Shown here piece by piece: positions 7,837 to 15,982 of a stretch of DNA of 64,000 nt. Every line of letters starts with the position of its first letter. Positions within the stretch are counted from its first letter, which is position 1. This DNA is from an uncultured Pseudomonadota bacterium (lineage in GTDB: Bacteria > Pseudomonadota > Alphaproteobacteria > RF32 > CAG-239). Location: contig CADCCF010000004.1 of NCBI GenBank assembly GCA_902799835.1, positions 1 to 64,000 on the forward strand, written 5' to 3'. A model generated the notes under the pieces. The model was not told the DNA's origin, ran no database searches, and was given only the letters and a program-made list of their open reading frames with translations. The position numbers were made by a program, and so were the translations under genes.

Positions 7837-9617
7837 TGTCTATTAGAGTTTTGCCGTCCAATCTGGTCAACCAAATTGCCGCGGGAGAAGTTGTTGAAAA
7901 ACCTGCCTCGGTAGTCAAAGAATTGGTTGAAAATTCGGTAGATGCCGGAGCCAGTATTATTGATATTCACTTATCTGACGGAGGCAAAACTCTTATTACT
8001 GTTTCTGATAACGGCAAAGGAATAGGTAAAGACGAACTACCTTTGGCAGTTGAGCGTCATGCCACATCCAAGTTGCCTGATGATAATTTGTTCAATATCT
8101 GCTTTTTGGGTTTTCGCGGAGAAGCGTTGCCATCTATAGCCTCGGTTGCCAGACTTAGCATAACCAGTCGCACACAACAAGATGATAGCGCTTGGAAAAT
8201 TGAGGTCAATGGTGGTGTAAAATCTCAGGTTGTCCCCAGTTCTGGCAGTTGCGGTACACGCATAGAGGTGCGAGACTTGTTTTATGCTCAACCGGCACGC
8301 CTCAAATTTCTTAAAACAGCAACCAGTGAAACGGCTTCTTGTATTGAAGTGTTGCAACGCATTGCGTTGGCTAATCCTCAAATTAGTTTTTCACTCTATG
8401 CTGATGGTAAGAAGAAATTGTTTTACCCGGCAGCTATCGGTGATGAATTTCAACAAAGGTTGGAACGCCTCAATGATATTGTTGGCAAAGACTTTAGAGA
8501 AAATTCCGTTATGATAGATGAGAGCAGGGACAATTTGCGTATCAGCGGTTATGTTTCACTTCCGACTTATAACAAAGCCAATTCATTATCGCAATTTTTG
8601 TTTGTCAATGATCGACCGGTGCGCGACAAGGTTTTGCTCGGAGCTATCAAAGGTGCTTATCAGGATGTAATGACTTCCGGTCGTTATCCGGTGTGTGCAC
8701 TTTATTTTAACCTCTCGCCCCAAGAAGTGGATGTCAATGTTCATCCCAGCAAAACCGAAGTGCGTTTTTATAATGCCCAACAGGTTAGGGGTTTGTTGGT
8801 TACGGCAATAAAAAATGCTTTAAGTAGAGCTTCAATAAAAACATCTAATACATTGAATTTGCAAAATATAATAAGAAAAGAAAATGTAAGAGAAGATTAT
8901 TTTTTGCATGAACCGAGCCCAGTTTTTCAAAGCTCTTATTCACCTAAAAAACAGGCGGTCATCCCTGAATTTGCCAATAATTTTTCTTATAAAAATGATT
9001 TTGATACCAGTGTAATCCAAGAAAATGATCAAAATGTCGGGGCTCTAGGGTTGGCACGTGCTCAAATCAATGATACTTACATCATTTCCCAAACTGCAGA
9101 CAGCTTGATAATTATTGACCAACATGCCGCCCATGAACGCATTGTTATGGAAAAGCTCAAAGAAGGTCTGGCTAAACACTCGGTTGCCAGACAAATTATG
9201 CTGATTCCGGAGATTGTAAGTCTTAATGATGTTGAAAAAAGCCGAATTTTGGCTGTTGCGCCTAAGTTGGCCGAGTTAGGATTGGTGTTGGAAGAATTTG
9301 GCTCAACCGAAATTTTGGTGCGTGAAATACCGGCTCTGTTGCAAGATGCTAACATCAAAGAGCTAGTTGTTGATTTGGCTCAGCAAATTGCCGAATGGGG
9401 TAGTGCTTTTGATCTGACCGAAAAGTTGCATTTGGTTTGTGCTACTATTGCCTGTCACGGCTCAGTCAGAGCCGGTCGTCGCCTCAATATTGATGAGATG
9501 AATCGATTGTTGCGTGATATGGAAAAAACACCGCGTTCCGGGCAGTGCAATCATGGTCGACCTACCTATGTTGAAATGAAATTAAGTGACATCAATCACC
9601 TGTTTGAAAGAAATTAA
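7836..9617 (+). CDS. mutL: DNA mismatch repair protein MutL (endonuclease type)
   Basis: A 593-aa mismatch-repair ATPase and nicking endonuclease. The N-terminal GHKL ATPase domain shows NQIAAGEVVEKPASVVKELV, DNGKGI and GFRGEALPS; the transducer domain follows. The C-terminal domain has the metal-binding endonuclease motif DQHAAHERIVME, matching DQHAx2Ex4E, plus ACHGSVRAGR and CNHGRPT. Presence of this motif implies a MutH-independent system, as in most bacteria outside the gammaproteobacteria. The linker (residues ~330-400) is short and polar. Confidence 0.95.
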   Translation: MSIRVLPSNLVNQIAAGEVVEKPASVVKELVENSVDAGASIIDIHLSDGGKTLITVSDNGKGIGKDELPLAVERHATSKLPDDNLFNICFLGFRGEALPSIASVARLSITSRTQQDDSAWKIEVNGGVKSQVVPSSGSCGTRIEVRDLFYAQPARLKFLKTATSETASCIEVLQRIALANPQISFSLYADGKKKLFYPAAIGDEFQQRLERLNDIVGKDFRENSVMIDESRDNLRISGYVSLPTYNKANSLSQFLFVNDRPVRDKVLLGAIKGAYQDVMTSGRYPVCALYFNLSPQEVDVNVHPSKTEVRFYNAQQVRGLLVTAIKNALSRASIKTSNTLNLQNIIRKENVREDYFLHEPSPVFQSSYSPKKQAVIPEFANNFSYKNDFDTSVIQENDQNVGALGLARAQINDTYIISQTADSLIIIDQHAAHERIVMEKLKEGLAKHSVARQIMLIPEIVSLNDVEKSRILAVAPKLAELGLVLEEFGSTEILVREIPALLQDANIKELVVDLAQQIAEWGSAFDLTEKLHLVCATIACHGSVRAGRRLNIDEMNRLLRDMEKTPRSGQCNHGRPTYVEMKLSDINHLFERN

Positions 9618-9618
9618 G

Positions 9619-10398
9619 ATGATGGAAGATACTTTTAGCCAAGGATTTATAGCTGCACTTTTGGCCGGATTGGTTACCGGTGTGGGCGGTCTTGGAATAT
9701 TTTTAAAAAAACGTTATCTAAAATCGCAAATTAACCAACTGCTTAATATTGCAGCCGGAGTTATGTTGGCAGCATCATTCTTTTCGCTGTTGGTACCATC
9801 GATGGATGAGATTGTGCGCCAAGGAGATGATATATATATATCAGCCCTTAAATATGCCCTGACTATTTTTGGCGGAGTAGTGTTGATTTGGACACTCAAT
9901 GCCCTAATTCCGCATGAGCATAACGAAATAGGGCATCATGGTCCGCATTTTGACATCACCAAAGCTTGGTTGTTTGTAATTGCCATAACCTTGCACAAAT
10001 TGCCCGAAGGCTTGGCAGTCGGGGTGGCTTATGGTGCTGAAGCAATCATAAACCCTCTATCGTTGGTCATTGGTATTGCCGCACATAATATTCCCGAGGG
10101 TTTGACTATTGCCATATCTTTGATGGCGGCCGGAACTAAGCGTTGGAAAGCAGCTTTAACTGCATTTTTGATTGGTTTGGTACAACCTTTGGGCGCTTTG
10201 TTAGGACTAGGATTGATGAACTTTGGCTATTGGTTTATACCTTATGGTATGGCTTTGGCCGGTGGAACTTTGCTTTTCGTCGTGATCAACGAGATATTGC
10301 CTGAAACTTATGGTACCAAAGATACCAATAAGTCAGCCGCCGCGGTGTTTATCGGCTTTATAATTATGACTTATATCACAATGGTGTTTAAGGATTAA
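9619..10398 (+). CDS. ZIP family metal transporter (zinc importer type)
   Basis: A 259-aa inner-membrane protein with about eight hydrophobic segments. The paired ZIP metal-site motifs are present: LHKLPEGLAVGVAYG in the fourth helix region and AAHNIPEGLTIAIS in the fifth. A His-rich stretch (HEHNEIGHHGPHF) lies in the preceding cytoplasmic loop. This matches the ZupT/GufA-like branch, probably importing Zn2+ or related metals. ATG 9619 lies just after the mutL stop; ATG 9622 is an equally possible start, and an upstream start at 9586 inside mutL is rejected. Confidence 0.88.
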   Translation: MMEDTFSQGFIAALLAGLVTGVGGLGIFLKKRYLKSQINQLLNIAAGVMLAASFFSLLVPSMDEIVRQGDDIYISALKYALTIFGGVVLIWTLNALIPHEHNEIGHHGPHFDITKAWLFVIAITLHKLPEGLAVGVAYGAEAIINPLSLVIGIAAHNIPEGLTIAISLMAAGTKRWKAALTAFLIGLVQPLGALLGLGLMNFGYWFIPYGMALAGGTLLFVVINEILPETYGTKDTNKSAAAVFIGFIIMTYITMVFKD

Positions 10399-10458
10399 AA
10401 AAACTATTGACGGAATAAAAAAGATAATATAAATATAAGCTCGTTAATTATCACGGTT

Positions 10459-10546
10459 GGAGCGTTGGCAGAGTGGTAATGCAGCGGATTGCTAATCCGT
10501 CATCGGGAATACCGATGCACAAGTTCGAGTCTTGTACGCTCCGCCA
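10459..10546 (+). tRNA. tRNA-Ser (anticodon GCT)
   Basis: Acceptor GGAGCGT pairs with ACGCTCC, followed by G and encoded CCA (10544-10546). The anticodon loop TTGCTAA gives GCT. The long variable arm CATCGGGAATACCGATG is typical of tRNA-Ser. The 3' part, from 10528 on, is the beginning of a 106-bp block that is repeated at 10699. Confidence 0.95.
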
Positions 10547-10613
10547 TTAAAAAAGGCATCTCGTTTACGAGGTGCCTTTTTTAATGTTAGCGGAGTTTAA
10601 GACTTGAACTTGT
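10519..10613. repeat. 95-bp near-palindrome spanning the tRNA-Ser 3' half and its terminator
   Basis: The terminator hairpin is centred on TTTA at 10564-10567, and pairing continues outward well beyond a normal terminator. CTCCGC (10539-10544, tRNA acceptor) pairs with GCGGAG (10590-10595), and the T-arm sequence 10519-10533 pairs with 10599-10613 at 14 of 15 positions. So a degenerate inverted copy of the tRNA 3' half lies just past the terminator. Confidence 0.85.
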
Positions 10614-10633
10614 AAAGTTCGGAGCGGGAAGTT
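10528..10633 (+). repeat. direct repeat copy 1 (tRNA-Ser 3' end + terminator)
   Basis: A 106-bp block starting at AGTCTTGTACGCTCC inside the tRNA and running through the terminator to GGAGCGGGAAGTT. It recurs at 10699-10804 with a single visible mismatch. Confidence 0.95.
10552..10584 (+). terminator. intrinsic terminator of tRNA-Ser
   Basis: Stem AAAGGCATCTCG / CGAGGTGCCTTT (one G-U pair), tetraloop TTTA, then TTTTTT. A second copy lies at about 10724-10755 within the duplicated block. Confidence 0.9.
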
Positions 10634-10698
10634 GGCGAGCGCTTTTATAAAGCGCGAGACTTACGACGCGAGGAGGACCCGCTTGGGCGGGAGTACCC
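10634..10698. other. GC-rich spacer between the two tRNA-Ser repeat copies
   Basis: A 65-bp segment that is clearly more GC-rich than its surroundings. It contains the hairpin GCGCTTTtATAAAGCGC and a CCCGCTTGGGCGGG hairpin. There is no reading frame of note. Its end forms a small stem with the following copy (GGAGTAC against GTACGCTCC). Confidence 0.6.
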
Positions 10699-10804
10699 AG
10701 TCTTGTACGCTCCGCCATTAAAGAAGGCATCTCGTTTACGAGGTGCCTTTTTTAATGTTAGCGGAGTTTAAGACTTGAACTTGTAAAGTTCGGAGCGGGA
10801 AGTT
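10699..10804 (+). repeat. direct repeat copy 2 (tRNA-Ser 3' end + terminator)
   Basis: A second 106-bp copy of 10528-10633, offset by 171 bp. It holds only the 3' acceptor strand and part of the T arm of tRNA-Ser, so it cannot encode a tRNA. It does keep an intact CCA and terminator. Confidence 0.95.
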
Positions 10805-11056
10805 TTGGTATAAGTGATTATTTGATTTACATCGCTTAAAAGCAACACAATCAATAAAAATAATTTTTTTGCTCAAGAAGTTTTAGAATAATAAAAATTA
10901 GCGGTTATTCCGTGTACAGCCTTTGGGGCATCGAATTGTATCCGTTTGAGTTATGCTTGCTCAAAAGAAAATATTACAGCATCTATAAAAAGGTTGAAAA
11001 ATTTTATAAATAGCAATAGGATCATTCCGATTGATAATAAATAAAATTGAAGAACT
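10805..11056. other. non-coding gap before the oxidoreductase
   Basis: I see no gene, tRNA or clear hairpin here. The sequence is AT-rich with one more GC-balanced patch (about 10905-10970). It probably holds the promoter of the next gene, but I cannot place it convincingly. Confidence 0.4.
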
Positions 11057-12232
11057 ATGCTCTATCTTTCTAAATTGCAACTGCAAACCGAACTCGACAA
11101 GTGCCTTAATTGCAAAAACAGGCCTTGTATGCACGCTTGTCCGGTAAAGTGTTCCCCGCAAGAATTTATTGCCCAAGCACGGGCAGGGGATTATCAAGGT
11201 GCAATCAAAACCATCAATAGCAATAATCCTTTGGGGCATACTTGCGGATTGATTTGTCCAGAGCATTTTTGTGTCAAAGCATGCCTGCGCTCCAAAATTG
11301 ACAATCCGCTAAACATCCCGCTGATTCAGGCAACATTGCTGAAAATGTTTCGCGGAAGCAATGATTCTGTTCAACATTTTGCAACAAATGGTAAAAAAAT
11401 TGCTATCATTGGAGCCGGACCGGCCGGATTGGCAGCAGCTTGGCAAATGTTGCAGTTGGGTTATACCATCAAAATTTTTGAAAAATCATCATCCGTAGGT
11501 GGTGCATTGAATTTGATACCGCCATCTCGTTTACCCCATGCGGCAATTGATGACGATTGGAACTATATTCGCCAAATGGGTAAAGCTGATATAATATATG
11601 ACTGCAAAATTGACAATCCGTTGGAGTTGCTTAAAGAATATAGCGGAGTTATCATGGCAATCGGTGAGCAAAATGTGGTTAATTTAGGGGTTAAGGGTGA
11701 GGAGTATATTACTCCTTATACCGAATATCTGCGCTATCCTCATCGGTTTATGGATAAAGCAAAAGTTGTGATAATCGGTGGCGGTAATGTGGCGGCTGAT
11801 TGTGCAGTAACGGCGCATAATTTGGGGGCTAAACAGGTTACAATGTTAGTGCGTCGCCAAATCAGCAATTTACGGATTGATAAAAAAGAATTGTTTAATC
11901 TAATTGATAAAGGCATAAATATAATTCCCAATACGCGTGTGGTTAAGGTAACCAAAACCGATGATAGTATAGAGCTCAAAACCTGCTCAACTTGTATTGA
12001 TGAAGGCAGATGTTTGGATATTCCCAATTCGGAAATTAATCGCGGCAAAGTTGATTTGATCGTCAAAGCGATTGGCAGTGTGGCTGAAACTCCGATTGAA
12101 CATGAGAAAATCATTTATGCCGGTGATTGTAAAATCGGAGGTTCAACTGTGGTTGAGGCGATAGCTTCAGGTATTGATTCCGCCAAGTTGTTACACAGTC
12201 GTCTGATTGATGAAGAAAAAGAGATAGCTTAA
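11057..12232 (+). CDS. GltD/PreT-like NAD(P)H:Fe-S flavoprotein oxidoreductase
   Basis: A 391-aa soluble oxidoreductase of the glutamate-synthase-small-subunit family. The N-terminus has two cysteine clusters, CLNCKNRPCMHACPVKC and CGLICPEHFC, for [4Fe-4S] centres. An FAD-binding GxGxxG follows (AIIGAGPAGLAAAWQM, residue ~115), and a second Rossmann motif (VVIIGGGNVAADCA, residue ~238) binds NAD(P)H. Length fits a stand-alone subunit such as PreT (dihydropyrimidine dehydrogenase) or an electron-donating GltD-like partner. No preA or gltB lies beside it, so the substrate is open. Start ATG 11057 has only a weak GAAGAA upstream. Confidence 0.8.
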   Translation: MLYLSKLQLQTELDKCLNCKNRPCMHACPVKCSPQEFIAQARAGDYQGAIKTINSNNPLGHTCGLICPEHFCVKACLRSKIDNPLNIPLIQATLLKMFRGSNDSVQHFATNGKKIAIIGAGPAGLAAAWQMLQLGYTIKIFEKSSSVGGALNLIPPSRLPHAAIDDDWNYIRQMGKADIIYDCKIDNPLELLKEYSGVIMAIGEQNVVNLGVKGEEYITPYTEYLRYPHRFMDKAKVVIIGGGNVAADCAVTAHNLGAKQVTMLVRRQISNLRIDKKELFNLIDKGINIIPNTRVVKVTKTDDSIELKTCSTCIDEGRCLDIPNSEINRGKVDLIVKAIGSVAETPIEHEKIIYAGDCKIGGSTVVEAIASGIDSAKLLHSRLIDEEKEIA

Positions 12233-12254
12233 GTAAACTTACCTCGCTTACTCT

Positions 12255-12332
12255 TGTCGTCGAACCCTTATTCCTATGGTTTGCCCCATAACCCACTATG
12301 CCAATAAAAAAACCACCCGTAAAAGGTGGCTT
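12255..12332 (-). repeat. tRNA-Lys downstream block, distal copy
   Basis: Related to 12419-12495 at an offset of about 164 bp. Both copies read (on the plus strand) GTCGAACCCTTAT, then CCAATAAAAAAACCACC, then AAAAGGTGGCTT, with divergence between. In tRNA-Lys orientation each is a terminator followed by a GGGTTCGAC hairpin. This copy is the more diverged. Confidence 0.8.
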
Positions 12333-12418
12333 GGGTTGATGTTGCGCTTGGGATTGGCTACGCCGCAACTGCGCTCATCAGCTTTTGCTGACCGGCTCAC
12401 TTCCGTGCGCCTTTCGCT
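12333..12418. other. spacer between tRNA-Lys block copies
   Basis: GC-rich 86-bp segment with small palindromes (TCAGCAAAAGCTGA on the minus strand, and GCGCAGTTGCGGCG). Open frames crossing it in both directions look accidental. Confidence 0.5.
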
Positions 12419-12495
12419 TGTTGTCGAACCCTTATCTCAGGGTTCATCCCCTATCACACAATACCAATAAAAAAACCACCTATAAAAGGTGGCTT
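12419..12495 (-). repeat. tRNA-Lys downstream block, proximal copy
   Basis: The copy adjoining tRNA-Lys. It contains the tRNA terminator and, beyond it, CAGGGTTCATCCC (12438-12450). That sequence resembles the T arm of tRNA-Lys (CAGGGTTCGAATCCC) in inverted orientation relative to the gene. Confidence 0.8.
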
Positions 12496-12502
12496 TTTTT
12501 AT
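12464..12502 (-). terminator. intrinsic terminator of tRNA-Lys
   Basis: Stem GCCACC/GGTGGT (12493-12488 with 12480-12475 on the minus strand) around a TTTTATA loop, followed by a T-run. It is nearly symmetric, so it could act in both directions. Confidence 0.85.
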
Positions 12503-12579
12503 TGGTACGCGCGCAGGGATTCGAACCCTGGACCCACTGATTAAGAGTCAGTTGCTCTAGCCAACTGAGCTACGCACGC
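12503..12579 (-). tRNA. tRNA-Lys (anticodon CTT)
   Basis: On the minus strand acceptor GCGTGCG pairs with CGCGCGT (two G-U pairs), followed by A and encoded CCA. The anticodon stem ACTGA/TCAGT encloses CTCTTAA, giving CTT. D arm GCTCAGTTGG and T loop TTCGAAT are regular. Confidence 0.95.
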
Positions 12580-12647
12580 ATAAGTCCGTTTAACTTATGA
12601 GCCGGACTATAAACTCACTTTATTTTTTTTGCAAGAACTTTTTTTAA

Positions 12648-13622
12648 TTATTTTGTATTTTCTTCACGAGTTTTATACATCGAAAAGACAATTCCGCCAA
12701 ATAACAATCCGAAAGTTACCACCAGTGATTCCAGTGCTGAGACCTCATACCCGAATAAAACCGGGGCAAATATCTTCAGACCGATAAATATCAAAATAAT
12801 ACTTATGGCATATTTAAGGTACTTAAATTTGTAAACAATCGCTTCCAACAAAAAGTATAAAGCGCGCAAGCCTAAAATAGCAAAAATGTTGCTGGTATAT
12901 ACCACAAACACATCTTGAGTAATCAAGAAAATAGCCGGTATGCTATCCAGTGCAAATACAACATCCATCAATTCAATCACTACCAAAGCAAAGAATAAAG
13001 GTGTAATATATAATTTGCCTTTTTCTTTTACAAAAAAATGAGCTCCAACAACTTTGCTTTTGATATTAAAAATTTTGGATACAAACTTAAATATCTTAGA
13101 GTTTTCAAAGTCAGGTTCCTCATCATCTTTGCTCAACACCATTTTAGCACCGGTATAAATCAAAATGGCCGAGAATACATACAAAACCCAATGGAAATTG
13201 GCAACCAATGCTTCACCGACACCGATTAATAATGCACGCATAACGATTGCGCCCAATATTCCCCAAAACAAAACACGATGTTGGTATTCTCTGGGCACAC
13301 CAATTGATGCAAATATCATTGACATAATAAAGATGTTATCTAATGACAAGCTTTTCTCAACCAAAAAACCGGTAAAAAAGTCTAATCCTTGATCACTGCC
13401 TTCTTCATATGTTACAAACAAACCGAAAACACAAGCTGCTGCAATATAAAGAATACACAGTACCACAGTATGTAAAAAATTAGGAACTTCGTTTTTGCGG
13501 TTAAAAATAAACAAATCAAAAAACAATAAAGCAATAATAACGACTCCGAAAATGCTCCACCTGAGCATCGGAGCCATAGTTGCATGCGGCGAAGTAAAAA
13601 GTTCCCAAAATTCCATATCCAT
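12648..13622 (-). CDS. terC: TerC family integral membrane protein
   Basis: A 324-aa multi-spanning inner-membrane protein with about eight to nine hydrophobic segments. Family features are the acidic intramembrane motifs FLVEKSLSLDNIFIM and IELMDVVFALDSIPA, and a central charged cytoplasmic loop (SKDDEEPDFENSKIFK). TerC/Alx-like proteins are linked to tellurite resistance and to manganese export. The ATG at 13622 follows AGAGGAC at good spacing; an upstream alternative start is rejected because it would cross the intergenic hairpin. It lies downstream of a lipoprotein gene with a hairpin between them. Confidence 0.88.
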   Translation of the reverse strand: MDMEFWELFTSPHATMAPMLRWSIFGVVIIALLFFDLFIFNRKNEVPNFLHTVVLCILYIAAACVFGLFVTYEEGSDQGLDFFTGFLVEKSLSLDNIFIMSMIFASIGVPREYQHRVLFWGILGAIVMRALLIGVGEALVANFHWVLYVFSAILIYTGAKMVLSKDDEEPDFENSKIFKFVSKIFNIKSKVVGAHFFVKEKGKLYITPLFFALVVIELMDVVFALDSIPAIFLITQDVFVVYTSNIFAILGLRALYFLLEAIVYKFKYLKYAISIILIFIGLKIFAPVLFGYEVSALESLVVTFGLLFGGIVFSMYKTREENTK

Positions 13623-13641
13623 TGTCCTCTGAAAAATGTAC

Positions 13642-13662
13642 GGGGCAGGGTAAACCCGCCCC
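13642..13662 (-). promoter_or_regulatory. GC-rich hairpin between the lipoprotein and terC
   Basis: GGGGCGGG TTTA CCCTGCCCC on the minus strand, with one mismatch in the stem. It is followed by GTACATTTTT, a weak T tract, so it may be a partial terminator or an attenuator ahead of terC. Confidence 0.5.
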
Positions 13663-13676
13663 ATTAGTTATTATGA

Positions 13677-13961
13677 TTATTGAGCAGCAGAACGCAACGA
13701 ATTAATAATTGTGGTTGCCGAATTCAAAGCTGTCTCATCCAAACCGGCTTTTTGCAAAGCCAATTTTTTGATACATCCTTGTGAAATGTCTTTAGCCGTT
13801 GCCATAACACCTGATGCAAACAAAGTTCCATTGGTTAATCTGGTTTGTGCTTCGGTCATCATGCAAGAGTTTAAATTACTCATCTCCGAAGACTGCAAAG
13901 CACTCAGTGTATCGCAAGCAGCCAATCCCAAAACCGCAGCTAAAATAAGATATTTTTTCAT
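13677..13961 (-). CDS. small prolipoprotein of unknown function
   Basis: A 94-aa protein starting MKKYLILAAVLGLAAC, a lipoprotein signal with lipobox LAAC, then a mostly helical mature part of about 78 residues with two more Cys residues (NSCMM and QGCIKK). GGGGAT precedes ATG 13961. No family recognised. It lies upstream of terC on the same strand, separated by a hairpin, so the two may be partly co-transcribed. Confidence 0.75.
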   Translation of the reverse strand: MKKYLILAAVLGLAACDTLSALQSSEMSNLNSCMMTEAQTRLTNGTLFASGVMATAKDISQGCIKKLALQKAGLDETALNSATTIINSLRSAAQ

Positions 13962-14127
13962 TTAATTATCCCCTACATAAATTATTATCACAATCTGGAA
14001 AACTAGCATAGTTATGCTGGCATTTCAAGCAAATTACCCGACTTATCAAAAAGCAATCATTTAATGTTTGATTTTCGTCTTATCGGTAATATACTGTTGC
14101 TGTTATCAATATTGGAGAAAAGTAATC

Positions 14128-15192
14128 ATGACGCCTAAAAGAATAATCCATTGCACAAATTTCAATTTTATCAAACGGATAGGCTGTTATATGAATATAG
14201 CACCTTATAAAATTTCGCATGGACTTATTCGTAACGGGCATAATGTGTTGGATTTCTCTGATCGCGATATATTAAAAACTTATTCGTGTTTTGGTAAATT
14301 AAAACAACTTGGACATAAACCATTTAACAGATTGTTTTATGAATATTGCGTTGATACCCAGCCGGATGGCATTATCTTAGGGCATGCTGATACTATCACT
14401 CCACAGACCTTGGCTGACATTCGCAAAGCACTTCCCAACACCAAAGTTCTACAATGGAATGTTGATTGTATAAATCCGAATATAAGTTCAGGAAACATCG
14501 AACGCATAAAATCAAAGATAGATTTGGTTGATGCCACGATAATTACTACGGCAGATAAAGAGTTGTTACATCAATTTGATACTAAAAAACATAAAGTTGG
14601 TTTTATGCCTAATGCGGTTGACGCTTCAATTGAAACGGGAAGAGCTTTTGAAATTGAACATCCGGAATGGGATTTGGTATTTCCGGCAAGTCCCAAAAGC
14701 AAGCGAGAGTTCTGCGGAGTTATGATGACAACCAAAGATATTATGGTTAAAATTTCTCAACAGATTGATATGCAAAAAGTGCTGTTTTCTCGTGCCAATG
14801 GAGTGAATTTGACCGGTGGTGAGTATCAAAGGGTTTTTTCTAATACAGCTATGGGGTTGAGTATTAATGCCAGCAATCATGATTACCTTTATTCATCTGA
14901 CCGCATGGCCCACCTGATAGGGAACGGCGCTTTGGCTTTAGTTGATAGTCATACAGGTTTTGGTGATTTGTTTGGAAATGATGAAATTGCCTTTTTTCAA
15001 GGCGAAGATGAGCTTTATACCAAGATTAAGTATTATCGCGCCAATCCGCAAGAACGCATGGCTGTTGCTAAAAAAGGTTGGATTAAGTATCATCAATTAT
15101 TCAACGAAAAAATTATCGCCAAATATATTGCGGACATAATGTTTGATGAATTTAATCCCAAAGATTATCCTTGGCCGACTATTTGCGATTAA
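14128..15192 (+). CDS. glycosyltransferase (GT-B, CgeB-like)
   Basis: A 354-aa cytosolic glycosyltransferase. The N-terminal half reads like a GT-B acceptor domain (HCTNFNFIKRIGCYMNIAPY, then LIRNGHNVLDFSDRDI, and a VLQWNVDCINP strand). The C-terminal half carries the Glyco_trans_1_2/CgeB-type stretch HLIGNGALALVDSHTGFGDL with a following EDELYTKIKYYRANPQER and helical tail. GGAG lies 10 bases before ATG 14128; a longer frame from 14068 has no better signal. It is single, convergent with the next gene by 14 bases. The substrate is unknown; envelope polysaccharide is a guess. Confidence 0.78.
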   Translation: MTPKRIIHCTNFNFIKRIGCYMNIAPYKISHGLIRNGHNVLDFSDRDILKTYSCFGKLKQLGHKPFNRLFYEYCVDTQPDGIILGHADTITPQTLADIRKALPNTKVLQWNVDCINPNISSGNIERIKSKIDLVDATIITTADKELLHQFDTKKHKVGFMPNAVDASIETGRAFEIEHPEWDLVFPASPKSKREFCGVMMTTKDIMVKISQQIDMQKVLFSRANGVNLTGGEYQRVFSNTAMGLSINASNHDYLYSSDRMAHLIGNGALALVDSHTGFGDLFGNDEIAFFQGEDELYTKIKYYRANPQERMAVAKKGWIKYHQLFNEKIIAKYIADIMFDEFNPKDYPWPTICD

Positions 15193-15820
15193 TTTTCATA
15201 TTGACTGTTTTAGGCAAACTAAAATAGCACTCAATTGAGCTTAGCAATATCATCATATATCCGACGGCTTCACAAGCTTCTTCAAACAGTTCTTTGATGG
15301 CAACAATATTGTTATCACCAAGAACATTAATAACAAATGGACGATGGCCTATACATTGAGCAACCGGTATAATGATAATCATTGAACAGCTCATCATATA
15401 AAAAGACGGAGAAGTAAAGAAACGTATTAATGTTTTTTTTAGGCAATATCGATATTGGTAGGCTTTCCCAAAGGCAATCAACGGGAAAATAAAACCGATT
15501 TTCCAACTAATTATTGGTAAACAATCTTCAAAAAACATATCCAATTCACGACAAGCTCCCAAAAATGAACATGATGCCAACAGCCACAATACACAAGCAT
15601 ATTCCGGGCGCAATTTCAGCTGTGTCAAAAAAATAATCCCAGATAAAAGCAATAGTCCTAATTGAATATTCTCAACAATACCATGCTCAGCAAAAGTTTT
15701 ACTGTGATAAATCGATGATAAATACACCAAAAATAATACAAAAGCGAAAACTACGCAAAAGTATATAAACTGTCTTACCACATTAAAAACAATGATTTTC
15801 TCTTGCTTAGAAAAAAACAT
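15179..15820 (-). CDS. polytopic membrane protein of unknown function
   Basis: A 213-aa protein with five to six hydrophobic segments. Charged residues sit inside or next to membrane segments: HGIVENIQLGLLL, LGACRELDMFFED and LFEEACEAVGYMMI. The recurring E/R/D/H placement suggests a membrane enzyme or ion-coupled transporter, but I do not recognise the family. GGAGA precedes ATG 15820. The 3' end overlaps the convergent glycosyltransferase gene by 14 bases. Confidence 0.7.
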   Translation of the reverse strand: MFFSKQEKIIVFNVVRQFIYFCVVFAFVLFLVYLSSIYHSKTFAEHGIVENIQLGLLLLSGIIFLTQLKLRPEYACVLWLLASCSFLGACRELDMFFEDCLPIISWKIGFIFPLIAFGKAYQYRYCLKKTLIRFFTSPSFYMMSCSMIIIIPVAQCIGHRPFVINVLGDNNIVAIKELFEEACEAVGYMMILLSSIECYFSLPKTVNMKINRK

Positions 15821-15982
15821 TTTAGTCCGATCTCCTTATTTTTACGCATCTTGCTCTATTACCTTAATAAAAAAACAAAGTCAATTATTTTGTAAAAATA
15901 AAAGCTTGCTAAATAGAATTTTTTTAGATAATTTAGTCACGAGGTTTGTTGCTCAAAAAAATCAAACAGGAGACTAAATATT

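Noticed and set aside
10459..10804. Integrated genomic island at tRNA-Ser (attL/attR)
   Set aside because: The copies are only 171 bp apart with no integrase or cargo, so a present-day island is not supported; an old scar remains possible.
10961..11266. Minus-strand open frame upstream of and into the oxidoreductase gene
   Set aside because: Antisense to the clear Fe-S cysteine clusters of the plus-strand gene; no supporting signals.
12111..12470. Open frames on both strands across the tRNA-Lys downstream repeats
   Set aside because: They read through terminators and repeats, have no ribosome site and no protein-like composition.
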